DNA of 64,000 bases from an uncultured Ruminococcus sp. (lineage in GTDB: Bacteria; Bacillota; Clostridia; Oscillospirales; Ruminococcaceae): NCBI RefSeq assembly GCF_934476685.1, contig NZ_CAKSNX010000001.1, positions 506,655 to 570,654 on the forward strand, given 5' to 3'. A program made the position numbers and the translations under genes. Below the pieces are notes generated by a model, which saw only the letters and a list, made by a program, of their open reading frames with translations, had not been told where the DNA came from and searched no databases. Below, one piece after another: positions 49,600 through 58,219 of this stretch (positions within the stretch are counted from its first letter, which is position 1; each line of letters opens with the position of its first letter).

Positions 49600-51183
49600 A
49601 TGCATAAGGTAATTGATTTGTTTGCCGGTGCCGGAGGCCTGAGCCTGGGCTTTAAGAAAACAGGCAAATATGAAATTGCTGCCGCATTTGAAATAAATCA
49701 AAATGCACAGAAAACTTATAAAAAGAATCATCCTGGAACGGAAGTGTTCTCAGATGTATGTTCAGCTGACTTCGCAAAACTCAGGAAGAAGCTTGGAAAG
49801 ATAGATGTGGTTATAGGCGGCCCACCTTGCCAGGGATTTTCAATGGCTAACAGACAAAAGAACCATGTTATAAGTCAAAATAATATGCTCGTGAAACAAT
49901 ATGTAAGAGCTGTTATGGAATTGGAACCCAAAGCATTTGTCATGGAGAACGTTGAAATGCTTAAATCTGACGTTCATAAATTTTACTTGCGTACAGATGA
50001 GACAGAGATAATTGACGAATATAATATTGAAACTACTCCATCAGAGATTCTGCTCTTAGAAGAAAAATATTTTTCCGAGGAAATCGCCGAGGATATTCAC
50101 AGTTTGCATGAAGTCGAGTCAAGGCTTTGGCCTGAGGAAGATTACAAGCTGCTTAACATTGCATATCGTCAGCGAAAAAACCTGAAGAAGTGCAGAGAAG
50201 CTTTATACCGCTATCAGAAAAAGTATCTTAAACTTGCAGAAAAGATAAAACAGGCTGATAATAATGGAGTATATGAATGTTTCGACGCAGCAGCAGAGGC
50301 CATTTTTGACTTCTTTGATGAAATAATAGATGCAGATCAGGTAGTAAAACGCATTGAGAAAACAATTATGATTCAAAGATGTCTCTCACGAATAAAGGAA
50401 ATCTATGATAATGAACTGCAAATAGATGAGATTATTTGCCAGAACGGTATTACAGCTGTTATACAGTCATATTCTGTTCTTGAATATATCACTAAGATGC
50501 TTGGAAACTACACTTTTAACATGGGAGTACTGAATGCATTAGAATTTGGCGCGCCGCAGAGAAGAAACCGTTTTGTATTTATTGGAATAAAGAAGAAGAT
50601 AGCAAAAACAATTGAAATGCCAATAGGAACATTTACAGAAGATAATTACAGGACAGTGAAAGATGCCATAAAGGATATTGAAAACGTACAAACAGTGTTT
50701 GAGCCATCAGAAGATAATGGAGTTGAATTAACAGACGATTTTGAACCCACTTCGCTCACTCCTTTTCTCAGAGACAGCAACAGACTTTACAATCATATAA
50801 TTACTCAAACAAGAGCAGTTGCAAAAGCGCGCTTTGAGGCACTTAGTCAGGGAGAGAATTTCCATTCCCTCGATGCGGAATTAAAAGAAAACACATATAC
50901 AGACATTAGCCGTACGCAGAATACTATTTACCAGCGCTTAAACTATGAAAAGCCGTCGGGTACAGTTCTTAACGTTCGTAAATCTATGTGGATTCATCCC
51001 ACTATAAACAGGGCTGTTAGTGTAAGAGAAGCTGCCAGACTTCAAACATTCCCTGATTCTTTTGTTTTCTGCGGAACAAAAGATTCACAGTATCAACAGG
51101 TCGGCAATGCAGTCCCTCCGATACTTGCCAAAGCTATCGCTGAACATCTTGCATTATACTTGGATAAAAAGAAAAATGGCTGA
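49600..51183 (+). CDS. C5-cytosine DNA methyltransferase (Dcm type) with large internal insertion
   Basis: Motif I DLFAGAGGLSLGF (6-18), motif IV GGPPCQGFSMAN (73-84, catalytic C77), motif VI MENVEM (116-121), motif VIII GAPQRRNRFVFIG, and C-terminal motifs SVREAARLQTFPDSF and QVGNAVPPILA are all present, so the enzyme should be active. Between motifs VI and VIII lie about 195 residues rather than the usual few dozen, mainly helical and charged, including two tracts resembling coiled coil. It may protect host DNA or mark targets for this locus. Overlaps the vsr gene by 8 nt. Confidence 0.93.
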   Translation: MHKVIDLFAGAGGLSLGFKKTGKYEIAAAFEINQNAQKTYKKNHPGTEVFSDVCSADFAKLRKKLGKIDVVIGGPPCQGFSMANRQKNHVISQNNMLVKQYVRAVMELEPKAFVMENVEMLKSDVHKFYLRTDETEIIDEYNIETTPSEILLLEEKYFSEEIAEDIHSLHEVESRLWPEEDYKLLNIAYRQRKNLKKCREALYRYQKKYLKLAEKIKQADNNGVYECFDAAAEAIFDFFDEIIDADQVVKRIEKTIMIQRCLSRIKEIYDNELQIDEIICQNGITAVIQSYSVLEYITKMLGNYTFNMGVLNALEFGAPQRRNRFVFIGIKKKIAKTIEMPIGTFTEDNYRTVKDAIKDIENVQTVFEPSEDNGVELTDDFEPTSLTPFLRDSNRLYNHIITQTRAVAKARFEALSQGENFHSLDAELKENTYTDISRTQNTIYQRLNYEKPSGTVLNVRKSMWIHPTINRAVSVREAARLQTFPDSFVFCGTKDSQYQQVGNAVPPILAKAIAEHLALYLDKKKNG

Positions 51184-51580
51184 TAATCATAGTAAAGAAG
51201 TCCGCAGTAAGAATATGTCTCATATTCGGAGCAAGGATACCAAACCTGAGATCATAGTTAGATGTTTCCTTCATCGCAATGGCTTTAGGTTTAGAAAAAA
51301 TGATAAAAGGTATCCTGGAAAGCCTGACATTATACTGCCTAAGTATAAGACAGCTATCTATATCAATGGCTGCTTTTGGCATATGCACGATTGTGATAAT
51401 TTTGTATGGCCTAAATCAAACACAGAGTATTGGACTAATAAACTCATAAATAACAAGAACCGTGACAAAAAATATCATGATCAAATGAGAGAAAAAGGCT
51501 GGAAAGTTATTGTAGTTTGGGAATGTGAAATCAACGAGTACAGGCTAACTCATCTTATTTCTGAGATTAAAGGAGAATAG
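51176..51580 (+). CDS. vsr: Vsr-type very short patch repair endonuclease
   Basis: Nicks T:G mismatches created when 5-methylcytosine deaminates, limiting mutation at methylated sites. 134 aa. N-terminal RSKNMSHIRSKDTKPE, YPGKPDIILPKYKTA with the catalytic aspartate D51, and NGCFWHMHDC with H69 follow the Escherichia coli enzyme, even to the numbering as I remember it. The ATG at 51176 lies in the end of the methyltransferase gene, the usual dcm-vsr arrangement. Its presence implies that the methyltransferase is active in vivo. Confidence 0.94.
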   Translation: MADNHSKEVRSKNMSHIRSKDTKPEIIVRCFLHRNGFRFRKNDKRYPGKPDIILPKYKTAIYINGCFWHMHDCDNFVWPKSNTEYWTNKLINNKNRDKKYHDQMREKGWKVIVVWECEINEYRLTHLISEIKGE

Positions 51581-51582
51581 AT

Positions 51583-51825
51583 ATGGCATTAATAACAAAG
51601 GATAATATAAAAAAGCTTGATAAAGATAGAAACAGTGTACATAGCAAAGTTCGAGCAACGTATACTATATTTACAAGCGATGGAAAGAAATATTTTCAGA
51701 TTGATACCTATGGAAGTCCTACAAGAGAAATGAAGGACAAAATAAGTCAGTCTATTCAAGTTGATAAAGAAATGGCCAAAGAGCTAATTAAGCTTATGAT
51801 GGATACATTTGATATACTTGACTAA
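51583..51825 (+). CDS. Small unknown protein in the defence operon (80 aa)
   Basis: Soluble, highly charged; the central part YTIFTSDGKKYFQIDTYGS looks like a beta hairpin and the C-terminus like an amphipathic helix (DKEMAKELIKLMMDTF). No motif gives a function. I recall similar small proteins next to restriction-modification genes, so a conserved accessory role is possible. It begins 2 nt after vsr behind AAAGGAG and ends 18 nt before the AlbA_2 gene. Confidence 0.75.
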   Translation: MALITKDNIKKLDKDRNSVHSKVRATYTIFTSDGKKYFQIDTYGSPTREMKDKISQSIQVDKEMAKELIKLMMDTFDILD

Positions 51826-51843
51826 TTTAATAGGAGTAAAACC

Positions 51844-53243
51844 ATGACCAAAGAAATGATACTCGACCTAATCTCACAGGGCGAAGGTGTAACAATAGAA
51901 TTCAAGGAATGCAAGAACGAAGTCGCATCGGAGGTATATCCCACTGTATGCTCTTTCTCTAATCGTTTCGGTGGTCATATTCTTATGGGCGTTTCCGATA
52001 ACGGTGAGATCATCGGTGTAAATCCCAATACCGTCAAGGGAATGCGCAAAAATTTCTCGAATATGCTCAATAATCCGCGAAAATCTCCCCCACGCTTTAT
52101 CTTTCTGCCGAGGAAGTTGAGATTGACGGCAAAATCATTCTCTATGTGTATGTGCCGAGAAGTTCCCAGGTCCACACCTGCAACAAGATCACTTATGATC
52201 GCATTGGTGATGCTGATATCAATATCAGCAATAACACCACACAGATGTCCGAGCTGTATATGCGAAAGCAGACTGATTTCACCGAGAAGAAGATACTTCC
52301 CTATCTCACCATCGACAATCTTGATATGTCGCTGATGAAGCGTGTACGCAATCTTGCGAAAAGCAAGGATGCTAATCATTCTTGGATTGAGCTTGACGAT
52401 ATGGGCATACTTCGCAGCGCAGGTCTTTATGAGCGTGACTTTACAACGGGACAGGAAGGCTTTAATCTTGCTGCTGTTCTTCTATTTGGAAAAGACGAAA
52501 CAATACAGTCCTGTCTGCCTGCATACAGAACAGATGCTATATATCGTGAAGTGAACATGGATCGCTACGATGACCGTGACGATGTGCGAACCAATCTGAT
52601 TGACAGCTATGATCGCCTTACGGACTTCGTATGCCGTCACATAGATGATAAATTCTTTCTTGACGGAACACAGCGTATCAGTGTTCGCAGTATAATTTCT
52701 CGTGAGATAGTCAGCAATATTCTTATGCACCGTGAGTATTCAAATCCCTACCCCGCTAAGATAATAATAAAAAAAGGCGGGATACTGACTGAGAATGCAA
52801 ACAAGACCTATCATTACGGTCGTATTCTCGCTACGACCACACCTTATCCGAAGAATCCTGTTATTGCTAAATTCTTTAATAACATCGGAAGAGCTGATGA
52901 ACTTGGCTCGGGTGTTCGTAATCTATATAAGTACACAAAGATGTATTCGGACAGCGAACCTATTCTGTTTGAAGATGATGTGTTTAAGGTAGAAATACCG
53001 CTGTCAGATATCGGCACCGCCGATAAACCGCCGATAAATCATCAACAAGCGCTTATTCTTGATTATATCAAAGAAAATGGTTCTATCAGTAATGCTGAGG
53101 CTTGCGGATTACTTGGTTTAAAACCTACCAGAGTCAAGGAAATTCTTAGAGAAATGGTGGAGATTGGGATGTTATCTGCTATTAGTGAAAGGAAAAATAG
53201 GAGATATGTATTTCAAAGTAAAAATATGCATGATGACAAATGA
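51844..53243 (+). pseudogene. AlbA_2 (Schlafen-type) DNA/RNA-binding protein, frameshifted
   Basis: The first part (51844 to ~52090) encodes an AlbA_2 domain: GEGVTIEFKECKNEVASEVY, NRFGGHILMGVSDNGEI. Near 52082-52095 the frame must shift by -1 to continue into SAEEVEIDGKIILYVYVPR and on through the standard ATP-binding-like middle and a C-terminal winged helix (EILREMVEIGMLS) to 53243. Adding one base in the A run before TCTCCCCC restores a single frame of about 466 codons. Loss of one base, a sequencing error or programmed slippage are all possible; mutation is the simplest. Family members are predicted regulators or nucleic-acid-binding defence proteins. Confidence 0.8.
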
Positions 53244-53252
53244 GGAAAGATA

Positions 53253-56237
53253 ATGAAAAAAATAATAGAACAGATTGAAAAAATACGAGAAATCAATAAA
53301 CAACACAAACTTGTGATTTTTGTAGGTGCAGGTGTATCGCGCAACTCAGGTGTGTGCTCATGGTGGGATTTGGTAAAGAAAATCGCCATAGAGATAGGCT
53401 ATAACGATATATGTGAGAAATGTGAACTTAAATATCTAACAACTACAGAAGGAGACGAGAGTAATGTATCTTGTATGTTTAACAATCGTCCATGTCAACA
53501 TGAATTCTCCTTTTCAAGTGAAGAATTCTTGAAAATACCTCAATACTATTATGAAAAAAAGGATAAAACTGAATATTTGAAATTATTGCATGATGTTTTT
53601 TGTAAATCATATGACCCAAATGAATTAGATGAACTAATAGTTGCACTTGAACCAGAACATATTATAACAACAAATTATGATCATCTTATTGAAGATGTTA
53701 AGAATCCGAATATTAGTAACTATACAGTTATTAAAAGCGATGATGATCTACTCGAAAAGGGAAGACACGGTAGAAAGTATATTATAAAGATGCATGGTGA
53801 TATTGATAATCTGGATAATATAGTTTTAAAAGAAGATGATTATCTTACCTATTCATTAAATCATGAATTGCTTGAAATATACATAAAATCCATTCTTATA
53901 GACAAAACTATTCTATTTATTGGTTATTCACTAGGCGACAATAATCTTAAATTAATAATGAGCTATATTAACTATTTTGCAAACACTTTAAAAATAAAAC
54001 GTCCTCCCCATTACTTAGCTGTAAATAAGATAGACCACGAAGTGCGAGAGACAAATTATTGGTTCAATAAAGGTGTTGAACTTGTTGATTTATCATCCGT
54101 ATCCGATTTTATGAAGCAGAAGACACCTTGTGATCTTAATAGGTTTGGCAAGCCTCTTTTTTCTTTCCTAAGTTATATAAAAGATGAACGTCTTCCATAT
54201 TATATGGCTGGTATTATTGAGTTAAAAAGATCATTATTAAGCAATATTGGATTAATAGAGCCATTTAATCGCATAAGTTATTCGACTTTACTTTCAATCT
54301 GTGCTTTTTCACATGGTGCAGAATTACAGAATGGTACATTAAACATAATTGATAGTTCTGATTATGACAATCTATTTACCATTTTCAAACAAGGTGATGA
54401 TGAGAGTAGCAAGATAAAGGAGTGTTTTATTAAGGCGGGGATCAATTCTATTTATCATAAGCCTAAGTTAGCTGAGCCTATTATTTATAATTTAACTTCA
54501 GAAAAAGAAATAACAGATGAGTTGTTCACTATGTCAATGATATGGGCTTACAATGACATTATATATCGTTTACAATTAACTAATGATAATACGTTCGAAA
54601 AAGTATACTATAAGTCAATGATTTATAAAACAAAAGACAATATCTGCCTTGAGTTATTATCAAATATCGAAGCAAAAATAAACAAAAGAGATTTCAAATA
54701 CTTAACACTTAGGGATAAGTATCAAATAGCAATACTGAAATTTAATCTAATAGCAATTAGATTATTAAGTTTCAATAGCCAAAAAGAAGAGCTGGATAAT
54801 CTTAGAACTCTCCTTGATTCAGCCGCTGCAGAAAGTGAAGCATTTGAATTCATAAAATTACTCTTCAATGACAATGATAAAGCCATAAACACGTTGAACA
54901 ATCTTTTGATAAAACATGAAGAATACTATATGCGTAAAACCACAATGACAAAATATGGTGGAACAATCTATGGGGATTTATTCAAACTTCAGGCTATTGT
55001 ATATGACTATTATTATTTCTACAAGAAGAACTACCTGATGCTTGATTGGTTTAATAATGTTTCAAAGATGTGCGAGCCTTACATAAAAGCTATCCTTTGC
55101 ACATATTATCCAGATGAATATCAATTTTCAAATCCTGCATTAGGAAGAACGCAGGTAAAACCATATCCATTAAATCTAACAGATGTTAATTTGATAATAC
55201 GCCATGTAAAGTACAAAGACTTTATTTCATGGCTATCGTATTATAAAGTATTTAGCTTGTCATTAATTGATGAATTAAATATTACTGAGATATTTGATAA
55301 TTTCTGTATATCAATACGTTCTTTTTGGCTTACAGAATATGCAGAGTATATCAATCTGTTCGGCAAGTTACTATCATTGGTTGAACTTTCAAAAGATGAG
55401 CGTCACCAAATACTGCTGTCATTTTTAAAACTTGTAACACCTGATTATAAGATAAGTATTAAAATGTTGCGAAATTGTTTAAAAGCATTATGGCTATTTG
55501 CAGATAAACATTATAATGCTGATGAGTCTTCTTACTACCAGTTGTTGGAGCTCCTTATAGATGAGTGTTTATTGACTGATCCTCTTGATATGAGAAATGA
55601 TTACATCAATCTAATACATATACTTTCATCACAAGCAGATAAAAAAATATATGATAAATGTTGTGCTATAATTGATAAATGTGATTCAGAACGTAAAAAA
55701 GCATATTATCCGTATGTTTTTAAGGACATTCTTTTAAAACATGAGCCTACCAAATGGACTAAATGGATAATTGACAATCTTGAGCATAATTGGGCTGAAG
55801 AAGTATTTGATTATCTTGAAAAAAAGATTATTCCTTATAATGAAGTTGTTTCAAAGTATTTTGAAGAAAAACTCAAAGCAAGAAAAGAAACTCCTGGTGT
55901 TATATTGTACCCTGACAATAAATCAGAGCTTGTTAATTCAATAGTTGTTCTTCATATACTTGGGATTATTCCTGATTTGGAAAGTATGATCTATCTCACA
56001 CAATATTGTGAAGAGTATCCTTATCTTGATTTTTTGTTAAATCCAGAATTGTTTGATTATAGTAAAATTAATACTGCTGATTATATGTGGTGTAATTTTA
56101 TAAATTCAAATAAGTATCGAGATACGATTCTTAAACATAAGTCTGATTTTTGGACTAAAGAAGATGAAAAAAGGATAGAGTTAGGTTTTGGCAGCTCATT
56201 TGAAAACATGGTTGCATACAAATACCTATTTGATTAA
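53253..56237 (+). CDS. SIR2-domain defence protein (994 aa)
   Basis: The N-terminal SIR2-like domain (~15-290) keeps the NAD-binding and catalytic positions: FVGAGVSRNSG (23-33), ITTNYDHL (N141), IKMHGDID (H181) and FIGYSLGDNN (222-231). In phage defence such domains degrade NAD+ to stop infection. An insertion at ~53-83 carries C53, C56, C74, C81 and H83, a possible zinc site. The C-terminal ~700 residues are helical and probably repeat-like; I recognise no known sensor domain. The gene is far richer in A/T than the others in the element, suggesting separate acquisition. It starts 9 nt after the frameshifted gene, so it may be co-transcribed. Confidence 0.88.
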   Translation: MKKIIEQIEKIREINKQHKLVIFVGAGVSRNSGVCSWWDLVKKIAIEIGYNDICEKCELKYLTTTEGDESNVSCMFNNRPCQHEFSFSSEEFLKIPQYYYEKKDKTEYLKLLHDVFCKSYDPNELDELIVALEPEHIITTNYDHLIEDVKNPNISNYTVIKSDDDLLEKGRHGRKYIIKMHGDIDNLDNIVLKEDDYLTYSLNHELLEIYIKSILIDKTILFIGYSLGDNNLKLIMSYINYFANTLKIKRPPHYLAVNKIDHEVRETNYWFNKGVELVDLSSVSDFMKQKTPCDLNRFGKPLFSFLSYIKDERLPYYMAGIIELKRSLLSNIGLIEPFNRISYSTLLSICAFSHGAELQNGTLNIIDSSDYDNLFTIFKQGDDESSKIKECFIKAGINSIYHKPKLAEPIIYNLTSEKEITDELFTMSMIWAYNDIIYRLQLTNDNTFEKVYYKSMIYKTKDNICLELLSNIEAKINKRDFKYLTLRDKYQIAILKFNLIAIRLLSFNSQKEELDNLRTLLDSAAAESEAFEFIKLLFNDNDKAINTLNNLLIKHEEYYMRKTTMTKYGGTIYGDLFKLQAIVYDYYYFYKKNYLMLDWFNNVSKMCEPYIKAILCTYYPDEYQFSNPALGRTQVKPYPLNLTDVNLIIRHVKYKDFISWLSYYKVFSLSLIDELNITEIFDNFCISIRSFWLTEYAEYINLFGKLLSLVELSKDERHQILLSFLKLVTPDYKISIKMLRNCLKALWLFADKHYNADESSYYQLLELLIDECLLTDPLDMRNDYINLIHILSSQADKKIYDKCCAIIDKCDSERKKAYYPYVFKDILLKHEPTKWTKWIIDNLEHNWAEEVFDYLEKKIIPYNEVVSKYFEEKLKARKETPGVILYPDNKSELVNSIVVLHILGIIPDLESMIYLTQYCEEYPYLDFLLNPELFDYSKINTADYMWCNFINSNKYRDTILKHKSDFWTKEDEKRIELGFGSSFENMVAYKYLFD

Positions 56238-56264
56238 AAACGGCTGTGCCTAAAAGCACAGCCG
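56235..56264 (-). terminator. Terminator at the right end of the defence block
   Basis: CGGCTGTGC (56241-56249) pairs with GCACAGCCG (56256-56264). The T run lies on the minus-strand side, so it ends the small gene at 56272; read from the SIR2 side it has only A residues after the stem. Confidence 0.7.
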
Positions 56265-56271
56265 AAAACAA

Positions 56272-56493
56272 TCAAATATAAACCATACACTCAAAGATAA
56301 TCTCTCTCGCCATGTAGACAAAGCAGTTCTCCAGACCGAGTACCTTTTCAGCATCACCGCTGAGAACGGCAGCCTGATAGCAACTGTCGGTCTGCTTCCA
56401 ATTAACAAGTTTGGAAATCCTGTCAGGATAATGAATATCAGTATCGAAGTGAGTAATCGTCACAGTATTGGTGTCAAGTCTCCAAATTGGCAC
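56272..56493 (-). CDS. Small unknown protein near the right end of element I (73 aa)
   Basis: Sequence with balanced composition, TVTITHFDTDIHYPDRIS and NCFVYMAREIIFECMVYI, ending 8 nt before a minus-strand terminator, which argues that it is a true gene. Start taken as a GTG with only a weak A-rich site; an upstream stop codon in the same frame limits any extension. No family recognised. Confidence 0.5.
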   Translation of the reverse strand: MPIWRLDTNTVTITHFDTDIHYPDRISKLVNWKQTDSCYQAAVLSGDAEKVLGLENCFVYMAREIIFECMVYI

Positions 56494-56591
56494 AGTCTTT
56501 TTTCTGAGGAGTATGTGATCTATTTACTCTTGTATCTGCTCCTAAAATTATCCTCCATATCGAAATATCATACAAGGGTATGTCGGATATT

Positions 56592-56612
56592 TTGTCCGCT
56601 GTTTGTCCGCTA
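56592..56612. repeat. Putative integrase arm-type sites, right end of element I
   Basis: Two TTGTCCGCT copies 11 bp apart, matching 20 of 21 bases of the left-end pair at 35817-35837. They are 122 bp from the right att core. Confidence 0.55.
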
Positions 56613-56733
56613 AGGCGGCAAAAAGTTAGCGAAAAACAGTGTAAATGAATTTTTGTAAATTGTTCTAAAATGCCGTATTTTCGGGCTTTTCTGCATATCC
56701 CGACAAGTCGCAAAAAGTGCACCGAGATTTTCG

Positions 56734-56752
56734 ATTCCCGTACGGGTCACCA
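56734..56752 (+). repeat. att core shared by right end of element I and left end of element II
   Basis: ATTCCCGTACGGGTCACCA, an exact copy of the last 19 bases of tRNA-Glu (35731-35749). No tRNA body lies upstream, so it is an attachment site, not a second gene. Confidence 0.88.
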
Positions 56753-56756
56753 CAAC

Positions 56757-56805
56757 AAAGTCTCGGAAACAGCGTAGTATCGCGGTTTCCGAGACTTTAT
56801 TTTTT
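56757..56805 (+). terminator. Element-borne terminator inside the att site of element II
   Basis: AAAGTCTCGGAAAC (56757-56770) pairs perfectly with GTTTCCGAGACTTT (56785-56798) and is followed by six T. Same position relative to the att core as the terminator of element I. Confidence 0.88.
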
Positions 56806-56821
56806 CCTAAAATCTCCTCAA

Positions 56822-56840
56822 CCACTTATCTGCCACTTAT
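56822..56840. repeat. Putative integrase arm-type sites of element II
   Basis: CCACTTAT at 56822 and 56833, 11 bp apart, starting 70 bp from the att core. Element I has its differently sequenced pair at the same spacing, 68 bp from its core. Confidence 0.5.
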
Positions 56841-56916
56841 TTTAAAAATAACCGCTTTCGACTACCTCTTGGCTGTGTTCTATGTACCCCGCAAGGCTTG
56901 CGCCCTGCGGTTGTTT

Positions 56917-58191
56917 TTATGCCCCGAAAACTTGTCCGAACTGTTCTTCTTCCTGCTCGTCCTCATCTTCGTAGGTGCCCTCTGTGCTGTCCTCGGAGTG
57001 CTTTTCTTCTTTCACTTTAACCTCGTTCGTGAAGCTTAGAGCGTTGCTTATCGCATCGCAGTTGCGTGCTCTCGCCTCTTGGAACATATGGGAATATAAA
57101 TTTAAGGTCGTTCCAACAACGCTATGTCCCATATCTGCGGACACCGCTACAACGTCCACACCCTCAAAAATCAGTAGCGAGGCATGGAGGTGACGTAGAG
57201 AGTGAATATTTCGGAACGGTATTCCGATACGCTCGCAGTAGCCCTGAAGCCACTCAAAGGGAGTCTGCGGATTCATAGGTGCACCGTTCCATTTGGTGAA
57301 CAGCCTGTCGTGACCCTCCCATTTTGTACCGAGCTGTTTTGCTTCCTTGGCCTGCTCTGTCCTGAACTGCTTTAGCAGATTCATTATAGACGGCGGAAAC
57401 TTTGACACACGCTTGGACTTTCGCGTCTTAGTGGTATCGGTGTATATGCCTTTTTCTTTTGTATACTGAGATGTTCTGCGGACATGGATCAGGCTGTTCT
57501 CAAAGTCGATGTCCTTCCATTCCAATCCCAGCATTTCGCTGCGCCTGAAGCCGCTGTATATCGCAAGCAGCAGATACACTTGGTATTTCATAGGCTCGTC
57601 ACTTAAATGTTCGTAGAGTGTTTTTACCTCGTCCAGCGTATATATCTGCTTTTCCTCTTGCTCGGATTTTGGAACAACCACCCGTCTGCAAGGATTGTCA
57701 GTCAGCATTCCCATACGGATAGCGTAGCTGAACACATCGCTGATAAGGCTGAGATGATGCACCGCCGTTTTGCGTGACAGCGGCTTTCCGTTGTTCATGT
57801 TCTTGCCGTTAACCAGAAGGTCGGTGATGAATTTCTGAACATCTCGACTGGTTATCTTATCAAGTCTTTTGTGACCGAGTGCAGGGTATATGCGTTTGGT
57901 GAGTTGTTTCATTCTTGAATACGATGTCGGACGAAGATTGACCTTTGCATATTCTTCAAACCACTGTTCGGCAAATGTCTCAAACTTGACTGCCGCTGTT
58001 ATCTGTCCTCGCTTGCAGTCCTCCTCGAAAAGTATTGCTTGACGCTGCACCTCCTTTTCGATCTGCCGAGGTGTCATACCAGGCTCAGGTTTGTAGCTCT
58101 TGTACTGATTGCGCTGCTTACCGTCTACGCCATAACCGCATGACACCTTTATTTCGTAAGTCCCATTGGGACGCTTTCTAATAGTCGCCAT
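56917..58191 (-). CDS. Tyrosine integrase of element II
   Basis: Site-specific recombinase, 424 aa. Same domain order as the element I integrase with R216 in YSGFRRSEMLGLEW, TTKTRKSK, HSLRH (H330, R333), GH356 and Y366 in LNLYSHMF. It differs by an acidic C-terminal tail (EDSTEGTYEDEDEQEEEQFG). The start at 58191 gives the same MATIRKR beginning as its relative, with GGAGG 11 nt upstream; the longer frame to 58242 is rejected. It reads toward the att core. Confidence 0.95.
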   Translation of the reverse strand: MATIRKRPNGTYEIKVSCGYGVDGKQRNQYKSYKPEPGMTPRQIEKEVQRQAILFEEDCKRGQITAAVKFETFAEQWFEEYAKVNLRPTSYSRMKQLTKRIYPALGHKRLDKITSRDVQKFITDLLVNGKNMNNGKPLSRKTAVHHLSLISDVFSYAIRMGMLTDNPCRRVVVPKSEQEEKQIYTLDEVKTLYEHLSDEPMKYQVYLLLAIYSGFRRSEMLGLEWKDIDFENSLIHVRRTSQYTKEKGIYTDTTKTRKSKRVSKFPPSIMNLLKQFRTEQAKEAKQLGTKWEGHDRLFTKWNGAPMNPQTPFEWLQGYCERIGIPFRNIHSLRHLHASLLIFEGVDVVAVSADMGHSVVGTTLNLYSHMFQEARARNCDAISNALSFTNEVKVKEEKHSEDSTEGTYEDEDEQEEEQFGQVFGA

Positions 58192-58219
58192 ATATATTAA
58201 AACCTCCGTTTCAAAACTA

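Larger units (their letters stand above)
35731..56752. mobile_element. Element I: integrative mobilizable element carrying a defence island (~21 kb)
   Basis: Bounded by 19-bp direct repeats of the tRNA-Glu end. Contents from left: tyrosine integrase, MobV-type relaxase, CHC2 zinc-finger protein, HTH protein, DUF3987-type helicase/primase, DUF6076-like zinc protein, then the defence block and a small gene at the right end. No coupling protein, type IV secretion or phage structural gene was seen, so mobilisation in trans is inferred. The defence genes have lower GC than the backbone, the SIR2 gene most of all. Confidence 0.85.

Noticed and set aside
42544..51825. DISARM or BREX system
   Set aside because: There is no DrmA/DrmB, PglZ, BrxC or PglX-type protein; the Z1/AIPR/DUF4420/GHKL set is a different class.
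51583..51825. Naming the small protein as a tRNA formyltransferase-like fragment
   Set aside because: Such names appear on short proteins near restriction genes as I recall, but 80 residues with no formyltransferase motif cannot support it.
56474..56722. 82-codon minus-strand frame overlapping the small gene at 56272
   Set aside because: Crosses the arm-site region, has no ribosome binding site and conflicts with the better-supported small gene and terminator.
56734..56752. A second tRNA-Glu gene
   Set aside because: Only the 3' 19 bases are present; no anticodon arm or 5' half lies upstream. It is an att copy.
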